This document shows positions 11,301 through 21,402 of a DNA stretch of 64,000 bases, piece by piece. Position numbers and translations under genes: made by a program. Numbering within the stretch: position 1 is the first letter of the stretch; every line of letters begins with the position of its first letter. Location of the stretch: NCBI GenBank assembly GCA_029964075.1, contig CM057147.1, positions 21,225,513 through 21,289,512 of the forward strand, read 5' to 3'. The notes beneath the pieces were generated by a model. The model worked only from the letters and a program-made list of their open reading frames with translations, was not told where the DNA came from and did not search any database. Source of the DNA: Patiria pectinifera (taxonomy: Eukaryota; Echinodermata; Asteroidea; Valvatida; Asterinidae).

Positions 11301-13159
11301 CTTCAACAAAGTGATATTAGCATGAAAAATAATTTCAAAGATGTATAATTATTTCCTTTTATCACCTTTTAAAAAAAAATTACCCACACATTTAATATCA
11401 GGTTTTGCCCTTCACCGACGTATAAACACTGTATATTCAGTGTGTTACCTCCCGAGTGAAAGTTGGAAAAATCACTCGGGTGGGTTTCGAACCCACGACC
11501 TCGTGCTTTCTAGTGGGTTCGAGTCCCACCCGAGTGATGTTTTCCAACTTTCACTCGGGAGGTAACCTACTGAGTATACAGTGTTTATACGGCGGTGAAG
11601 GGCAAAACTTAATATTAAATTACATCACCCGGATGCAAATTCCATCTTATGAATTCCCACACATTGTAAAAATCTGTGACAGAGTGAAAGCAAATGTGTC
11701 CCATACATGTACTTGTGGAAAGCTCTTTTGTTATTTTAACAAGTTGGCTCTTTGAAGAGCCAACTTTAAGCTCACTACGTTGAAGCAGATCAGAATAGTT
11801 TGGCCATAATGTATCGAAGGGATCCACACACAAAGGCCGTTCCACACACGTGTATAAACATACTTTGGTGTTATGTTGTGCACGGTAATGTTGAGACTCA
11901 ATGACCGATTTCTTGCAGCAAAATTGTTTTCAGTGTAGAGGCCTTACTAATAATGGAAATACCTTAAGCCGTTTTGACCTTTGACCCTTGTGACCTTTGA
12001 CCAGGGAGTGACCTACTGCGGTGACTCCAAGGCCAGCACCCTGACCATGAAGAACATCCCCTGGCATGAAGAGGTCGTGGGCTTCGTCCAGACACTGGTG
12101 GACCTGCTACCAGACTATGATGTCGCCAGCGAGCATGAGCACTCAAACTGTGTGCTGGTTGCACACAAGAAGGTAGGATACATGACATTGGCAAGCGTTA
12201 AAAGGGGCATTACAGCCTGAAATCCCAGAATATTTCATGTTTTGGATCGTCTACTTATACTATTTCCAAGGTCTGGTTGAAAGGAAACAAACCTAATATC
12301 TTACCGTTATCGAGAAAAAAAACCCCAAAAACTGGTTGTTTACTTTGGATGCGACGGACATTTTGTGGCATATGGCAATACGTATTTCAAGTCGTGTCTA
12401 TTCAATGCAGCGTACATGTTGTGTGTGTGTCACACAATACACACAGCACCAATACACAAATGATGTTTCTTACACGTCTGCAGAATACGAATCACAACTA
12501 GCACTCAACAGCCCAATTTTTCGTGGACAAAATTGTGACCCCGAAATTCGTTCGTTCACGGTTCTTGCAAGAATAACACAAAAACGCCCAGTTTTTAAAG
12601 GATGGTTGTGTGGACGTTGATATTCTACTTGTAAATGCTCTTCCTACTTAATATCATTTCGTTTAAAATGCATTTTGTAGCCCAATTGGGCACACTCCAG
12701 GCTGCAATGTCTCTTCAACAGAGCACCTGAGGCGATTTCTATTACAGCAAACAAGTTGGATAAATAATTTCAAATCATGGTAGCAACTAACCGATATATT
12801 TTAGCAGAATTAAAATCCATTTTCTGATTAATAATTTTCCTTATGCGCACTGTTGAGTTGTCTGAGATGTACATGTACGTTTGATACCGTGCTGTGGAAC
12901 TACCCCAATCTAACGTGAATGTGTACGATTGTTTCAGTTCAAGAAGGATGATGAATGGTGGACGTGGATCGACTATAGCAGATTCCACGAACTCATCGCG
13001 GAGTACGAGTCAAGCGACGGGGAGAAGCGATTCACAGCGTCCGACTACATGTCCAAGACCCCGGCCTGGGCAGTCTATGGGTGCAAGGAGCAAGGGTTTG
13101 ATCCCAACGAGACCAGATTCAGAAGAAAGGGAAAGAACAAGGACTTATCTGGCTGCTAG
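2305..13159 (+). CDS. TYW1: TYW1, tRNA-4-demethylwyosine synthase (3' portion, 12 exons)
   Basis: TYW1 is a radical SAM enzyme that condenses pyruvate with m1G37 of tRNA-Phe to form 4-demethylwyosine, the second step of wybutosine synthesis. Exons: 2305-2404, 4087-4250, 5508-5660, 6351-6429, 7240-7292, 7697-7815, 8557-8666, 9229-9406, 10311-10446, 11113-11223, 12005-12172, 12938-13159. All phases agree, giving 530 residues to a TAG. The first exon (VARDVDKW to SKHG) is the end of the FMN-binding flavodoxin domain. Exons 2-3 encode the variable acidic linker. The radical SAM cluster motif CANKCVFC (C-x3-C-x2-C) is in exon 6. Diagnostic strings further on include [50 protein letters not shown] and [10 protein letters not shown]. 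The family is usually about 730 residues, so roughly 200 N-terminal residues lie left of the window or are lost. The intron after 6429 starts GC. Confidence 0.96.
2391..3058. repeat. 167-bp tandem repeat, 4 copies, carrying a TYW1 splice donor
   Basis: Units begin at about 2401, 2568, 2735 and 2902, a constant period of 167 bp, and a fourth-unit remnant ends near 3058. The repeat starts inside the TYW1 exon: 'caaacacggaggtaatcc', which spans the last exon bases and the donor, recurs at each junction. The intron therefore holds three extra copies of the same donor context. The copies are nearly identical, so the amplification is recent. Confidence 0.9.
3137..3660. mobile_element. TTAA-flanked MITE, family A
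   Basis: The ends read toward 'caacatttgc' and 'gcaaatgttgtatattacc' and are near complements, with a final TTAA. Copies of the same family lie at 37748-38263, 45740-46215 and 59721-60170. TTAA target sites point to piggyBac-type or Kolobok-type mobilisation. It lies in a TYW1 intron. The left TTAA is degraded to TTAG. Confidence 0.7.
3672..4060. repeat. A/T-rich mobile-element debris
   Basis: This stretch begins 'ttaggcca' plus an A run, carries 'gtctctggtcag' near its left end and the complement 'ctgaccagagac' near its right end, and ends at a T run just before a TYW1 exon. A piece at 3800-3935 (short runs of 'gcaccaagg' and 'aggacacc') recurs at 53880-53965. The boundaries are uncertain. 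Confidence 0.4.
4725..5105. repeat. Dispersed repeat with 'gaggattttgcaggattga' motifs
   Basis: This repeat carries several copies of 'ttttgcaggattgaggc' and shares 'caaggtcttgg', 'ctgctccaggatgtcactgg' and 'cctcaacatattgacagt' in the same order with 28390-28790. No terminal inverted repeat is obvious and nothing is coded. It lies in a TYW1 intron. Confidence 0.7.
5136..5465. mobile_element. MITE-like repeat, family C
   Basis: It begins at TTAA and shares 'aattattccgtctggcttg', 'gtaatatccac' and 'gagctgaaact' in order with 13278-13714. The two copies flank parts of TYW1. The right end is not precisely defined. Confidence 0.55.
6955..7153. mobile_element. 200-bp MITE, family D
   Basis: Terminal inverted repeats of about 17 bp read 'atggacctaaccagtaagc' on the left and the complement of 'gcttactggattggtccat' on the right. 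A closely similar copy is at 53141-53342. The GC-rich interior carries 'cacgcatgtcggac' repeats. It lies in a TYW1 intron 90 bp before an exon. Confidence 0.8.
9781..10231 (+). mobile_element. Possible solo LTR
   Basis: The stretch starts TGTTATG and ends CATAACA, contains an AATAAA-type signal near 10075 and is compositionally distinct from the intron around it. No target-site duplication was found, and no coding or primer-binding region is adjacent. It could equally be a degraded DNA element. Confidence 0.3.
10490..11006. mobile_element. TTAA-flanked MITE, family B
   Basis: It is bounded by TTAA on both sides. The ends 'aaggtatagtcctccatttg' and the complement of 'caaatgatggaccatagct' form the terminal inverted repeats. 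Related copies are at 25614-26125 and 39574-40123. The interior has an imperfect palindrome around 'ggtgtgtcttaagccgcac'. It lies in a TYW1 intron. Confidence 0.8.
11402..11608. repeat. 207-bp near-perfect palindrome with tRNA-like B boxes on both strands
   Basis: The left arm 'gttttgcccttcaccgacg' pairs with the right-hand 'cggcggtgaagggcaaaac'. Pairing continues inward through 'gaaagttgg' and 'cactcgggtggg'. The centre carries 'ggttcgagtcccacc' on the plus strand and 'ggtttcgaacccacg' as a mirror B-box-like motif. It lies in a TYW1 intron. It looks like a foldback element built from a tRNA-derived head; a functional tRNA cannot be folded from it with confidence. Confidence 0.8.
12200..12716. 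mobile_element. MITE with 18-bp terminal inverted repeats
   Basis: The left end 'aaggggcattacagcctg' matches the complement of the right end 'caggctgcaatgtctctt'. The interior is non-coding. The element fills most of the last TYW1 intron. Confidence 0.6.
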
Positions 13160-13277
13160 AGTTGAACAAAGATCAGTTGAGCAAAACCTGGAACGGGTTG
13201 CTGGGATTTTGGTAAAAAGCATTTAGGATTGTTTGCATTTATCCCAAAAGTAACCTACCGAATTATCAAAAAGCGCA

Positions 13278-13714
13278 TTAAAGATCTTACTGGTACTAAA
13301 CGCACTGTGGAATTATTCCGTCTGGCTTGCTGTCATTTAAAAGGAATCAAGAAACGTAGGTGATTTCCAAAGATCAGTCAACTGAATATAATTTTTGGCG
13401 AAATCTTGTTTCGTGATCAAAAGTGAGTGCATGGTTTTTCACTTGCATGGAATTATTCCGTCTGGCTTGCTGTCATTTAAAAGGAATCAAGAAACGTAGG
13501 TGATTTCCAAAGATCAGTCAACTGAATATAATTTTTGGCGAAATCTTGTTTCGTGATCAAAAGTGAGTGCATGGTTTTTCACTTCTTCTTTTTTTAATTG
13601 TAATATCCACCGAGCTGAAACTTCAATAGATTGGGTTTTGAACATTCTTCTTTGGATTTTGAGTGGTATCATTGGAAACAAACAAAATCCAGGAAAAGCA
13701 TGATATGCTTTTAA
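13278..13714. mobile_element. TTAA-flanked MITE, family C, with an internal 140-bp duplication
   Basis: TTAA lies at both ends. The segment beginning 'ggaattattccgtctggc' occurs at 13309 and again 140 bp later, nearly identical, which a single-copy sister at 5136-5465 lacks. It lies 120 bp past the TYW1 stop, so it may sit within the 3' UTR. A candidate AATAAA follows near 13782. Confidence 0.7.
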
Positions 13715-13789
13715 AGATTTGCAGAAATTGAAATGGGAAAAGTGCAAAAGTGGTTTTGAAATATTGATAAGTACATGAGAAATAAACAT

Positions 13790-15555
13790 TAAACAGTAAA
13801 TTGTCATGTCTTTAGGGATAGGACGAAATACTACTTTCGGACTGACATTATTGGCAGAACAAAAACTGCTTGCCAGCCCCTGTAGATATATATTTACTAG
13901 CTTAGAATTTTTTTAATACACATATACAGAGAGTTCAAGGATGTGCGGTGTTTTATTTTGTCTGGGAAATCGGAGTTGGAAAGGAGGAGGGGGTGGAGAA
14001 GTCTATGGAATAGCCGCTTGCACAAAAGTTTCTATGATATTCGTGCAGACTCGATGAATAATGATGCAAAACAAGACTGCGTCTTGACCTCGAGATTCTG
14101 ACCATTCAGCAGGCGCCTTCTATTGGGTCTTCCGTAAGCCGTTGAATCACAAAAACTGGGCAGCCAATTGACCAGTCAACGGCTTAGGCCTAATTTCTGC
14201 TTGAAATTACATGTATGTCACAATTTCTAAAGTCCACTCCGATTGGCTGACGGGTGGGGTTGCATAAAATTTGCATGCTACGATATATCAGACGTTCGTA
14301 GAGTGGCTCTGCACATGTGAATATCTGATCCTCAGACTAGGGGAGGAGGGGGGCATGAGTATTGATCTTACGTTTCAATAAATTACCAAACAAAAGTAGT
14401 TCAGAACTATATTTCTCATACATGTATTCATCATTGTGTCCGAACCGTTTGTGCCACTGTTCCAATTTCAGTTTCTGCGATGATTTTTAGCCAAGAATTG
14501 TAAATATGCCTGCTGCAATAAATTGGCTGTTTCTGTACAAATAGAAAGGACAAATAGGAATGTTGGACCGGGTGTCGTGTGCGAATCAAGTTTTGCTATA
14601 AATCATTTCCCTGATATCCGTGAGAAGTGTCTTGTCTCCTGGCAAAGAAGGGCTGAAAAATTACTGCAGAGATCATTTGTTTAAAGCCGGTATAGCATTA
14701 CCAACATTTTCCAAACATTTGTCAATTATAGCAGATATCCCCTTTGTTGCGAATTGTAATTATCATATTGTCCTATGAGGGTCATTATTGGTGGCATTTT
14801 ACTAGCAATGTACAACGGCTTTCGACGTATATATTTTTATTTCCTTTTTTTTTAACAGTAATAAAGCATTCCAAACTATTTTGGGGTTTTCTAACTTGCT
14901 TTCCAAGAATTTTCATTTTTCAGCATTAGAGGATAGTGAAAACAATAATAATTTGAGTTAAGACAATTTATCATGACTTTTGATATATTGATCAAAACAT
15001 CCAAGTCTAAGGTAATTAATTCACATACAAATTTTGTTTGTATTTTATAATTATTCATCTTGGAAAGTAAAGGAACTTGAATATACTAAAACAGCTGTGA
15101 AAATAAGTCTTTATTTTTTTTTTAATTTAAGTACTGTTTAGAGTTTTGCCTGAAATGGATTTTGTTTTATTGTTGTCTCATAAAAAAAAATGGTTGGCTG
15201 TATTATGCTCTATGATATCACTATCAGTCAATTTGCATTTTACGGGTCCTTTGCTCATTACCAGGAATTAATACTTTTAAAAAAGGGGAAAAAAGGAAAA
15301 ATTTTAAGTTTCTGCAAAAGCAGTTGTGGTTGGCAATAATAGCTTGAACTTGTACAGCTTTACAGCTTGTTTTTAATCTTGAGATCTTGGTGTGCTTGCA
15401 TGAATCTGGGAAGTTTATACTTCAAAGCTGATCAAGTATTATTTTCTTGATGTTTTCGTAAACTTTTTTCAACTTAAAAAAAAAAACCCACTAATCGCCA
15501 AAATCTAACACATGATATTGCACAATGCCATACTGTACAGCTATTGAGATATTAC
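13790..15555. other. Intergenic DNA between TYW1 and POP5 (convergent genes)
   Basis: This is AT-rich with no open frame that resembles a protein. A short inverted repeat, 'aagccgttga' with 'tcaacggctt', spans 14131-14185. I see no RNA gene. Confidence 0.5.
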
Positions 15556-15560
15556 TATAA

Positions 15561-15698
15561 GTTATCCCACGAGCGCGATGGTAACACGGAATAATGTAGT
15601 GCGTCTGTGTTCCACATACCACGAGGCCGAAGGTCTAGTGGCATATGGGATGTAAGACACACAACATTTCCGTGTACCATGAGCGCAACTGGGATAAC
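15561..15698. mobile_element. 138-bp MITE
   Basis: Ends 'gttatcccacgagcgcga' and the complement of 'gcgcaactgggataac' form imperfect terminal inverted repeats that extend to a shared 'acacggaa' block. A third partial copy of the end ('gttatcccatgatacg') is at 15770, so this may be part of a larger nested element. Confidence 0.6.
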
Positions 15699-16177
15699 AA
15701 ATTTATCTTCAAGATAACTTGGCGCACAGTAAAGATTGAACACGCACGGGGTACACAAACTTTTCAGCAGTTATCCCATGATACGTGTGTGCAGAAGGAA
15801 TGGCGCGTGCATTTTGGAATGGCGTGATATGCAGGGTGTGATATCGCCCGTGCTATTAGGTCTTATATCACACTGTTGTTGCCATGGATCGACCAATCAG
15901 GATCGAGGGTTCAATTGTACTTAAAGATAAAATGTGTTATTGGGTTACTCAAAAGTGTTGGATTTTGGCAGATTGTCGAAGATTTCTTGTAAATATTGCC
16001 TTAAAGGTCAGGGTCGTATCTTTGTAGTTTATGAAATATGTAACATTGTACATAGCCTCAACATAACACTGTAACAGTATTGCAAAAAAAATAATAAAAG
16101 CGTCTTTATCACTGACCATGTAGTTACCTCAGTCATTTCAAAATACATACATTCGACAATGAAGTTTTTGTCATGAC

Positions 16178-16217
16178 GCATTGAACAGGCAATGAACAGG
16201 CAATGAACAGGCAATGA
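16178..16217. repeat. 12-bp tandem repeat, 3 copies
   Basis: Three identical copies of 'gaacaggcaat' plus one base occur in a row, followed by a partial copy. Confidence 0.85.
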
Positions 16218-16484
16218 AAATGGTCCTCATCGACCCTGATTTCCTGCATGTTCATTGCTCAAAGGTCCAGCCACACCAAAAACTCAACTCGATGCAGAAA
16301 AAACATAGCAGTGCCAATGGACACACGACAGCTTTCCCAACAGCAGCAGTTCCTCTTGCCACTTTGCCGATCACACGCGCTGGACAAATTGCATTCTGAT
16401 CTGATGAATGAACTGGACAGTTTCATACATTTATAGAGCGAGGATAATTTAATCGGGCAAGTTCGCATCATAACTGACACACAT

Positions 16485-16795
16485 TGTGTGGCATGGGTGG
16501 CTAGTGCATAAAGCACTTGCCTCTCACCACTGTGGCCCTGGTTCGTTCCCGGCTAGGAAGTAGAGTTGTGCGTTGGTTTTCTCCTGTGCCACAAGGGTTT
16601 TTCTCCGGGCTTTTTGGTTTTCCTCCATCCGAAAAAATCAAACACTTTGGATCTCTGACTGTGCTCCATGGTCCTATATTGGTCATATGGCTGGCTGCCA
16701 AAGGCGCCTTTACATGCCTTAGGCTCGACCACGTTATAGTTCCTTTGCAATTCAGCTTCTCAGCTGCAAGTAAGGATGATTAGCCTTCAAAATCA
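16485..16795 (+). mobile_element. tRNA-derived SINE
   Basis: The head has an A-box-like 'gtggctagtgcataaagc' and a B-box 'ggttcgttccc' 45 bp on. It is followed by a body ending in 'attattatta'. The layout is that of a Pol III-driven SINE. It lies 60 bp past the POP5 stop on the opposite strand. Confidence 0.7.
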
Positions 16796-16857
16796 TTATT
16801 ATTATATTTGCACAGTGTAGTGTTTTGATTTGGTCCACAATAATAGTTGGGTGTTCA

Positions 16858-19409
16858 CTATGTGTCCTCCAAGGCACCTTCTCCAAACTCCTCCTCCTCC
16901 TGTTCCAGGGTGCATCGGCGAATCGACTCCTGAACTTTCTGCCTCTCCTCTGCAAAATAGAAAGACAAGACAGCAAAGTTGCCAAAAGAAATCAAATGTG
17001 AATGTGGCCCATGCATTGTCAATGGAATAGGGGGCAGGGCAGTTGGGACTTCAACCAACAGTACTGTATGGAAATAAAAGCACCAATGCTGACAGGTCAT
17101 CCAGTTAACGATTTAAACCACTTATTAACATCAATTTAATAAATAGATCAATATGAGCCTGGAAATTTCCTACTTTTTGCACCCCGGTGTTTTTGTACTT
17201 GTGATTCCTCACCCTTTGTTCTGCATTGGCTGAGTAGGACCACCAGCTGACGTCTGTTGTACTTGACCAGGAATTTCTGGCAGGATCGGATAGTCCCTTT
17301 GAGATAGATGGTAAAAATATTCATCATCAAGAGTCATCGTCTATTTAATATTTTGAGAGCACTCTCAAGTTGTGATAACTGAAAATATAGGATATTTGGA
17401 ATGCGGCCTAATGAAACTCTAATTGGCCTTACGGCCTCAATCATGTCACATGACTTTTTCACCCAAAAGGTTTCAGGTTTGAAGAGTTTGAAGAGTTTGC
17501 TTCCCGGCAAAACGCGATAAACGCCATTTTATTACCTTTTTAGAATCCCGCCCAAAGTCGGTTAAACACAATGTAAGAATACAGTCAAGTTCAACATGTA
17601 GTTTATAGCTGTTTTACTGTGTGCGTTCTATTAAAGTTTCAACAACCATGCAACTTTTACACTTCATTTCAAATGGATATGTCCCATTCTGGAAATGAAC
17701 TCTTCAACTTCTCCACTAAAATGTTAACATGGAATCAATCTAGTATACCCCTACCTGATATGTGTAATGTTCGCATTGTGACAGGGGAACTGGCCACAGA
17801 TTTGATGAACGGTAACGTTGTACTGAGAATCTTCTGGTTTTGGCGTCGGACTCGAATCATCAGGACGCCTGTGTCAGGGTTCAAGTACTTCACTGTAACA
17901 AGAGGGAAGACGGGGACAAAACATGAATCAAAGGAATCCCACAGACAAGCTGCAATTGGTTATTGTTTGATTTCACCCTAGTAGGATGAACACATGCTGT
18001 TGTTGGAATTCTGTCGATGTTTGACATATTTGGTGACATCTTCTTCTTCACTCATTCATTTTCATGATGACTTGATGAGTTGGGCCCAACTGGCCCTGTC
18101 GAGCATAGTGTTGGAAAGAGATGGACCACTCAGACCTGAGTTTCTAGCTCGATGGATGTTTTCAGGGTCATGTTGGGACGACCGAGTCTTTCGGGCTTCA
18201 GGATCCCAGAGGAGAACTTGACTAGCTGGCTCATTATGTCGTCGAAAACGACGACCTGCTCGATGCGATCTGATCTGATGGGGGTGAGATAGGGGGAAGG
18301 GAACATAATTGACTGTTTGTGTTCAGACGAATACATGCTGCCCTTTGTCTCTAACCCATTAGCCCTGAAAGTGCCCGCAACCACCCTGCCATTTACTCTC
18401 AAACCGCCCTAAACCGCCCAGCTCTCTGTGGTTTTATTGATTTATGGAGGGCTATGTAAATACAATGCACACATTTAATACATTTTTATATAATGTACAA
18501 AGTGCAAAGGGCCCTGATTGATGCTTAGTGCAAAAAGCTTAAAAAGCGATATTCACTGCTCATACTGCTTCATGAAACTTGTCCAGATAGAGCACTATTC
18601 CATGAAGATGCTAAACACAGATAATAATTGCTTAGCAAAAGCAGTTCCCAACCAAAATCTCATGCAACATTTACTGCTTGGGGACTTGTTATTGTACTTG
18701 GCTAATTGTTGCTTAAACTTTCCAAAAAGAAAGATGTTGTGTGTTTTAGAGCACATACCATTTAATCCCCATGCTATGGCGGCTGCACCATAGTCTCCGT
18801 GGATCTTTCTGACGGCATCTTTGACGGCATTGTACAGATGCTGATTATTGACTGCTAAAGCTCGCCGGATGGCATCCTCAAACACCAACTCACATAGGAA
18901 ATACCTACACAATCAAAGTAAATGACAAATGTATTTGTAAGCCGGCAATTAAGCCTAACCATCTAGTCCTCTTTTTGTTAAAATATATCCTAAGTCCTCC
19001 CCCCGGCAGTGACCAAAACTTTCTAAAAAAGGCAATTTTTCAACCCCCCCCCCCAGTATTAAGCCTCATTTTGAAATCACTTGACTTCCCTCTCATGTGC
19101 AAGAAAAGTCTCCTTTAAAAATTGAATTGAGTCTGCAAACTATGTTGGTGAAATACTGAGGACCTTTTCTTTGTCGAGGCTAAGGAGTAAAGTTGGCCTG
19201 ATTTTGTTTTGCTCGTTTCAGAGCACTCCAGAGCCCTGTCTGGTCCTAGCTTGAGTAACTCCAGCTAACATGCCTCATCAGAAATTCACACGTGAATACT
19301 GGAGTTACTCAAGCTTGTCTGGTCCATGCCTAAAATTTTAAACCTGAAATAGAATTGGAAAAAAAAAATCTCCCCAAATATTTGCTTACCTGTTCTTTAT
19401 CCTCACCAT
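16858..19409 (-). CDS. POP5: POP5, ribonuclease P/MRP protein subunit
   Basis: POP5 is a core protein of nuclear RNase P (tRNA 5' end maturation) and RNase MRP (rRNA processing). It has five exons, in coding order: 19409-19390, 18904-18759, 17892-17755, 17296-17213, 16949-16858. The phases agree and give 159 residues; the human protein is 163. The start exon encodes MVRIKNR and its last codon completes as RYFLCEL, matching the family's MVRFKxRYLLCEL. Later strings are HGDYGAAA, VKYLNPDTGVLMIRVRR, HISGTIRSCQKFLVKYNRRQL and an acidic tail with EEEEFGEGALEDT. The third of these is the diagnostic family motif. The gene is convergent with TYW1 and divergent from ARL6IP4. The 20-nt coding part of exon 1 and the 480-nt intron 1 are the least certain parts, but the phase and motif agree exactly. 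Confidence 0.96.
19247..19316. mobile_element. 70-bp micro-MITE in POP5 intron 1
   Basis: It has terminal inverted repeats of 17-18 bp, 'agcttgagtaactccag' and its exact complement. It is flanked by a perfect 9-bp direct repeat, 'gtctggtcc', at 19238-19246 and 19317-19325. Both features are read directly from the sequence. Confidence 0.85.
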
Positions 19410-19623
19410 GTCCAGTTAAAATATCTCTCCAAGAGTTGACAACTAATGCCTGTGTATCAATTCTGTAGTTTCAATGCAAGTACCCACTGTTGTGTCATGT
19501 CAGCTACAGCCTGAAGAAAACAAATCAAAATCACATTTTTGTTCATATTTATTGTCAAGCTCAGGTTCCCCTCTAGCTAAGTGCCAAGTTCATATTAAAT
19601 CATACATAGGCGACTGAACCTCC

Positions 19624-20222
19624 AACGGAAAAAGTTCCATACTCGGATGTCAATTTATCTGCTGCCAAACATATTAATTGTCACCTCACGTTGTCATTTG
19701 AACCAAGAGAAATCCAGGAAGCTGTGTACAGGTGAAAAAAATTTACTCAAAATGTGTTTTTAGAGCACATTTTGGATGCATACGTCGTGCAGAACTAACT
19801 TGAAGCAGCCGGTCAAAACTGATTGAAGTGGCTGAAAAGACAGCGGTACGTTATACACGTGACATCAACAACCATGACGTCGCATGAGCCTGCCAATGAT
19901 AGTGCAATACGTCATTATGAATATTTATTTTCTCATGAATATTTAGTTTATTTCAATGGATACTTCAAATACGTCCAAAGATTGATTATTGCAACAGCGA
20001 TCGTGCGCGGCCTAGTGGTTAAGACTAAGAGTCTCGTGTATCAAGCAGGCGTCAGAGGTTCGAATCCCGATGAAGTAACTGACTGATTAATAAATAGAAA
20101 TTAGGGAAAGGAGAGGGTGAGAGTAGAGGAGGGAAAGTGGAGGAATAACCATAAGAGATGTAACTTTTGGCGCTAGAAAATTAATTGAAAAAAGTGACGT
20201 CCGAGTATGGAAATTTTTCCGT
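19624..20222. mobile_element. 600-bp DNA element with 28-bp terminal inverted repeats, carrying a SINE head
   Basis: The left end 'acggaaaaagttccatactc' matches the complement of the right end 'gagtatggaaatttttccgt', and the match extends through 'ggatgtca'. Inside, at about 19996-20080, is a tRNA-like A box ('ggcctagtggttaag') and B box ('ggttcgaatccc'). It occupies the POP5/ARL6IP4 divergent intergenic region, starting 215 bp upstream of the POP5 start codon. Confidence 0.75.
19996..20095 (+). mobile_element. tRNA-like SINE head
   Basis: The stretch 'gcggcctagtggttaaga' followed 40 bp later by 'aggttcgaatcccg' fits Pol III A and B boxes. The stem pairing is too poor for a working tRNA. It is nested inside the terminal-repeat element at 19624-20222. 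Confidence 0.55.
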
Positions 20223-21402
20223 ACACTTCTACTACTGAGTACTGGCTCAATGCTCAAATGCTGAACTTCATATTTTGAGCCACACAGTCACAGCCATGCT
20301 AAAAAGTAACAGACCAGAGTAGCAGAACTCCCATCTGCCCATGCACCAAATAAAGTCAATATACGACCCTTCCAATAACCTTCCTCTCTCTTTCTCCCAT
20401 TCTTCACTTAGTTCTTTCCACACTTAAAACAACAAAATACTGAATTGTATTTGTAAAAACAATAATGGTGCAATACCAAGTGGTGTTTTTTTTGTGCAAG
20501 TTCCGGGCAGACGACACATGTCACGCATACTTACGCCTAAACAGCGCCCTCTTTTGAATGAATAAGGCTAGTCACATGTCTAGTGTCCTTGAATCTCATT
20601 CATTCAAGAATCAAAATTTAGTCTGTTCATAAAGCACCAGACTAGTGTAGTTACTTTCCCGAAACGCTTTAGACATAAGCGTTGACATCTGAACGGAATA
20701 TTATTGCCACAAAATTGCTACAATTTTTGATTCTTTTTGCAGCCTGATACTTTAGAGTTGAAACGATAAATACTTACCGTATCTTCGTAGTTGATCTGGA
20801 ACTCATTTGAAAGAGTAAGTGAAAAAAATGAGAGCAAAATATGAAAGGAAAAAAATGGATCACATTGTCAAAACTCGGAGACATTTTCGTGTCCCGTTTA
20901 TTTGCAGCGAGAGGGCGCTGTGCTATTTATTGTAATCTGTTGTGCATGTTTCAGTGGTTTTTGGGGTTAGTACGTGCACATCACATTTTGGCAATGCCTT
21001 GCTCTGTGGTTGGGCTATGCGGGTTAATATGGAAATCCCTACTCTACTGTGAGCTTGAAATGATATAGGTTTGATTTTGATCGTTTCTTTTTACTACTAC
21101 TAGTACTTCTACTACTTTTTTTTTTCTAGGCCTAGTCGCTTCTGGTCTCTTTCGACACCGTGACTTTTAGTTTTTATGTTGTTAATGTTTTGTTGTTGGC
21201 CATCACTGAGACAGTGACAATATAGTTAACTTAAATTATAGTCATAAACATGACATTTTTTATGAGTGAAATATAAAACAGAGAGACCTATCCCTCTAAG
21301 ATTACAAGGCATGCAAGGGGACACACGTTAATTGTAATACAAATTACAATGTTTATGTGTCCACTTGGCCCGACTGCATCTGGCCGTACAGTACTATCGC
21401 AA
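20223..21402. other. Intergenic DNA between POP5 and ARL6IP4
   Basis: No coding match. At 20769-20810 on the minus strand an ATG-led 29-nt segment ends at a good GTAAGT donor in a phase that could join POP5 exon 2, but the MVRIKNR exon at 19409 fits the family far better. A promoter cannot be placed. Confidence 0.4.

Noticed and set aside
11450-11540. Functional tRNA gene in the palindrome
   Set aside because: Only a B-box-like core is present; no acceptor, D and anticodon stems fold with normal spacing.
18130-18402. 90-codon minus-strand frame between POP5 exons
   Set aside because: It has a protein-like look in part but no family I recognise, and it lies in an intron with no splice signals in phase with POP5.
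19996-20095. Functional tRNA gene with a long variable arm
   Set aside because: A and B boxes are present but stems do not pair, and the surroundings are a transposon.
20769-20810. Alternative POP5 first exon on the minus strand (ATG-led, good GTAAGT donor, right phase)
   Set aside because: Its peptide does not match the family N-terminus, whereas the exon at 19409-19390 encodes MVRIKNR and fits exactly. It remains possible only as an alternative start.
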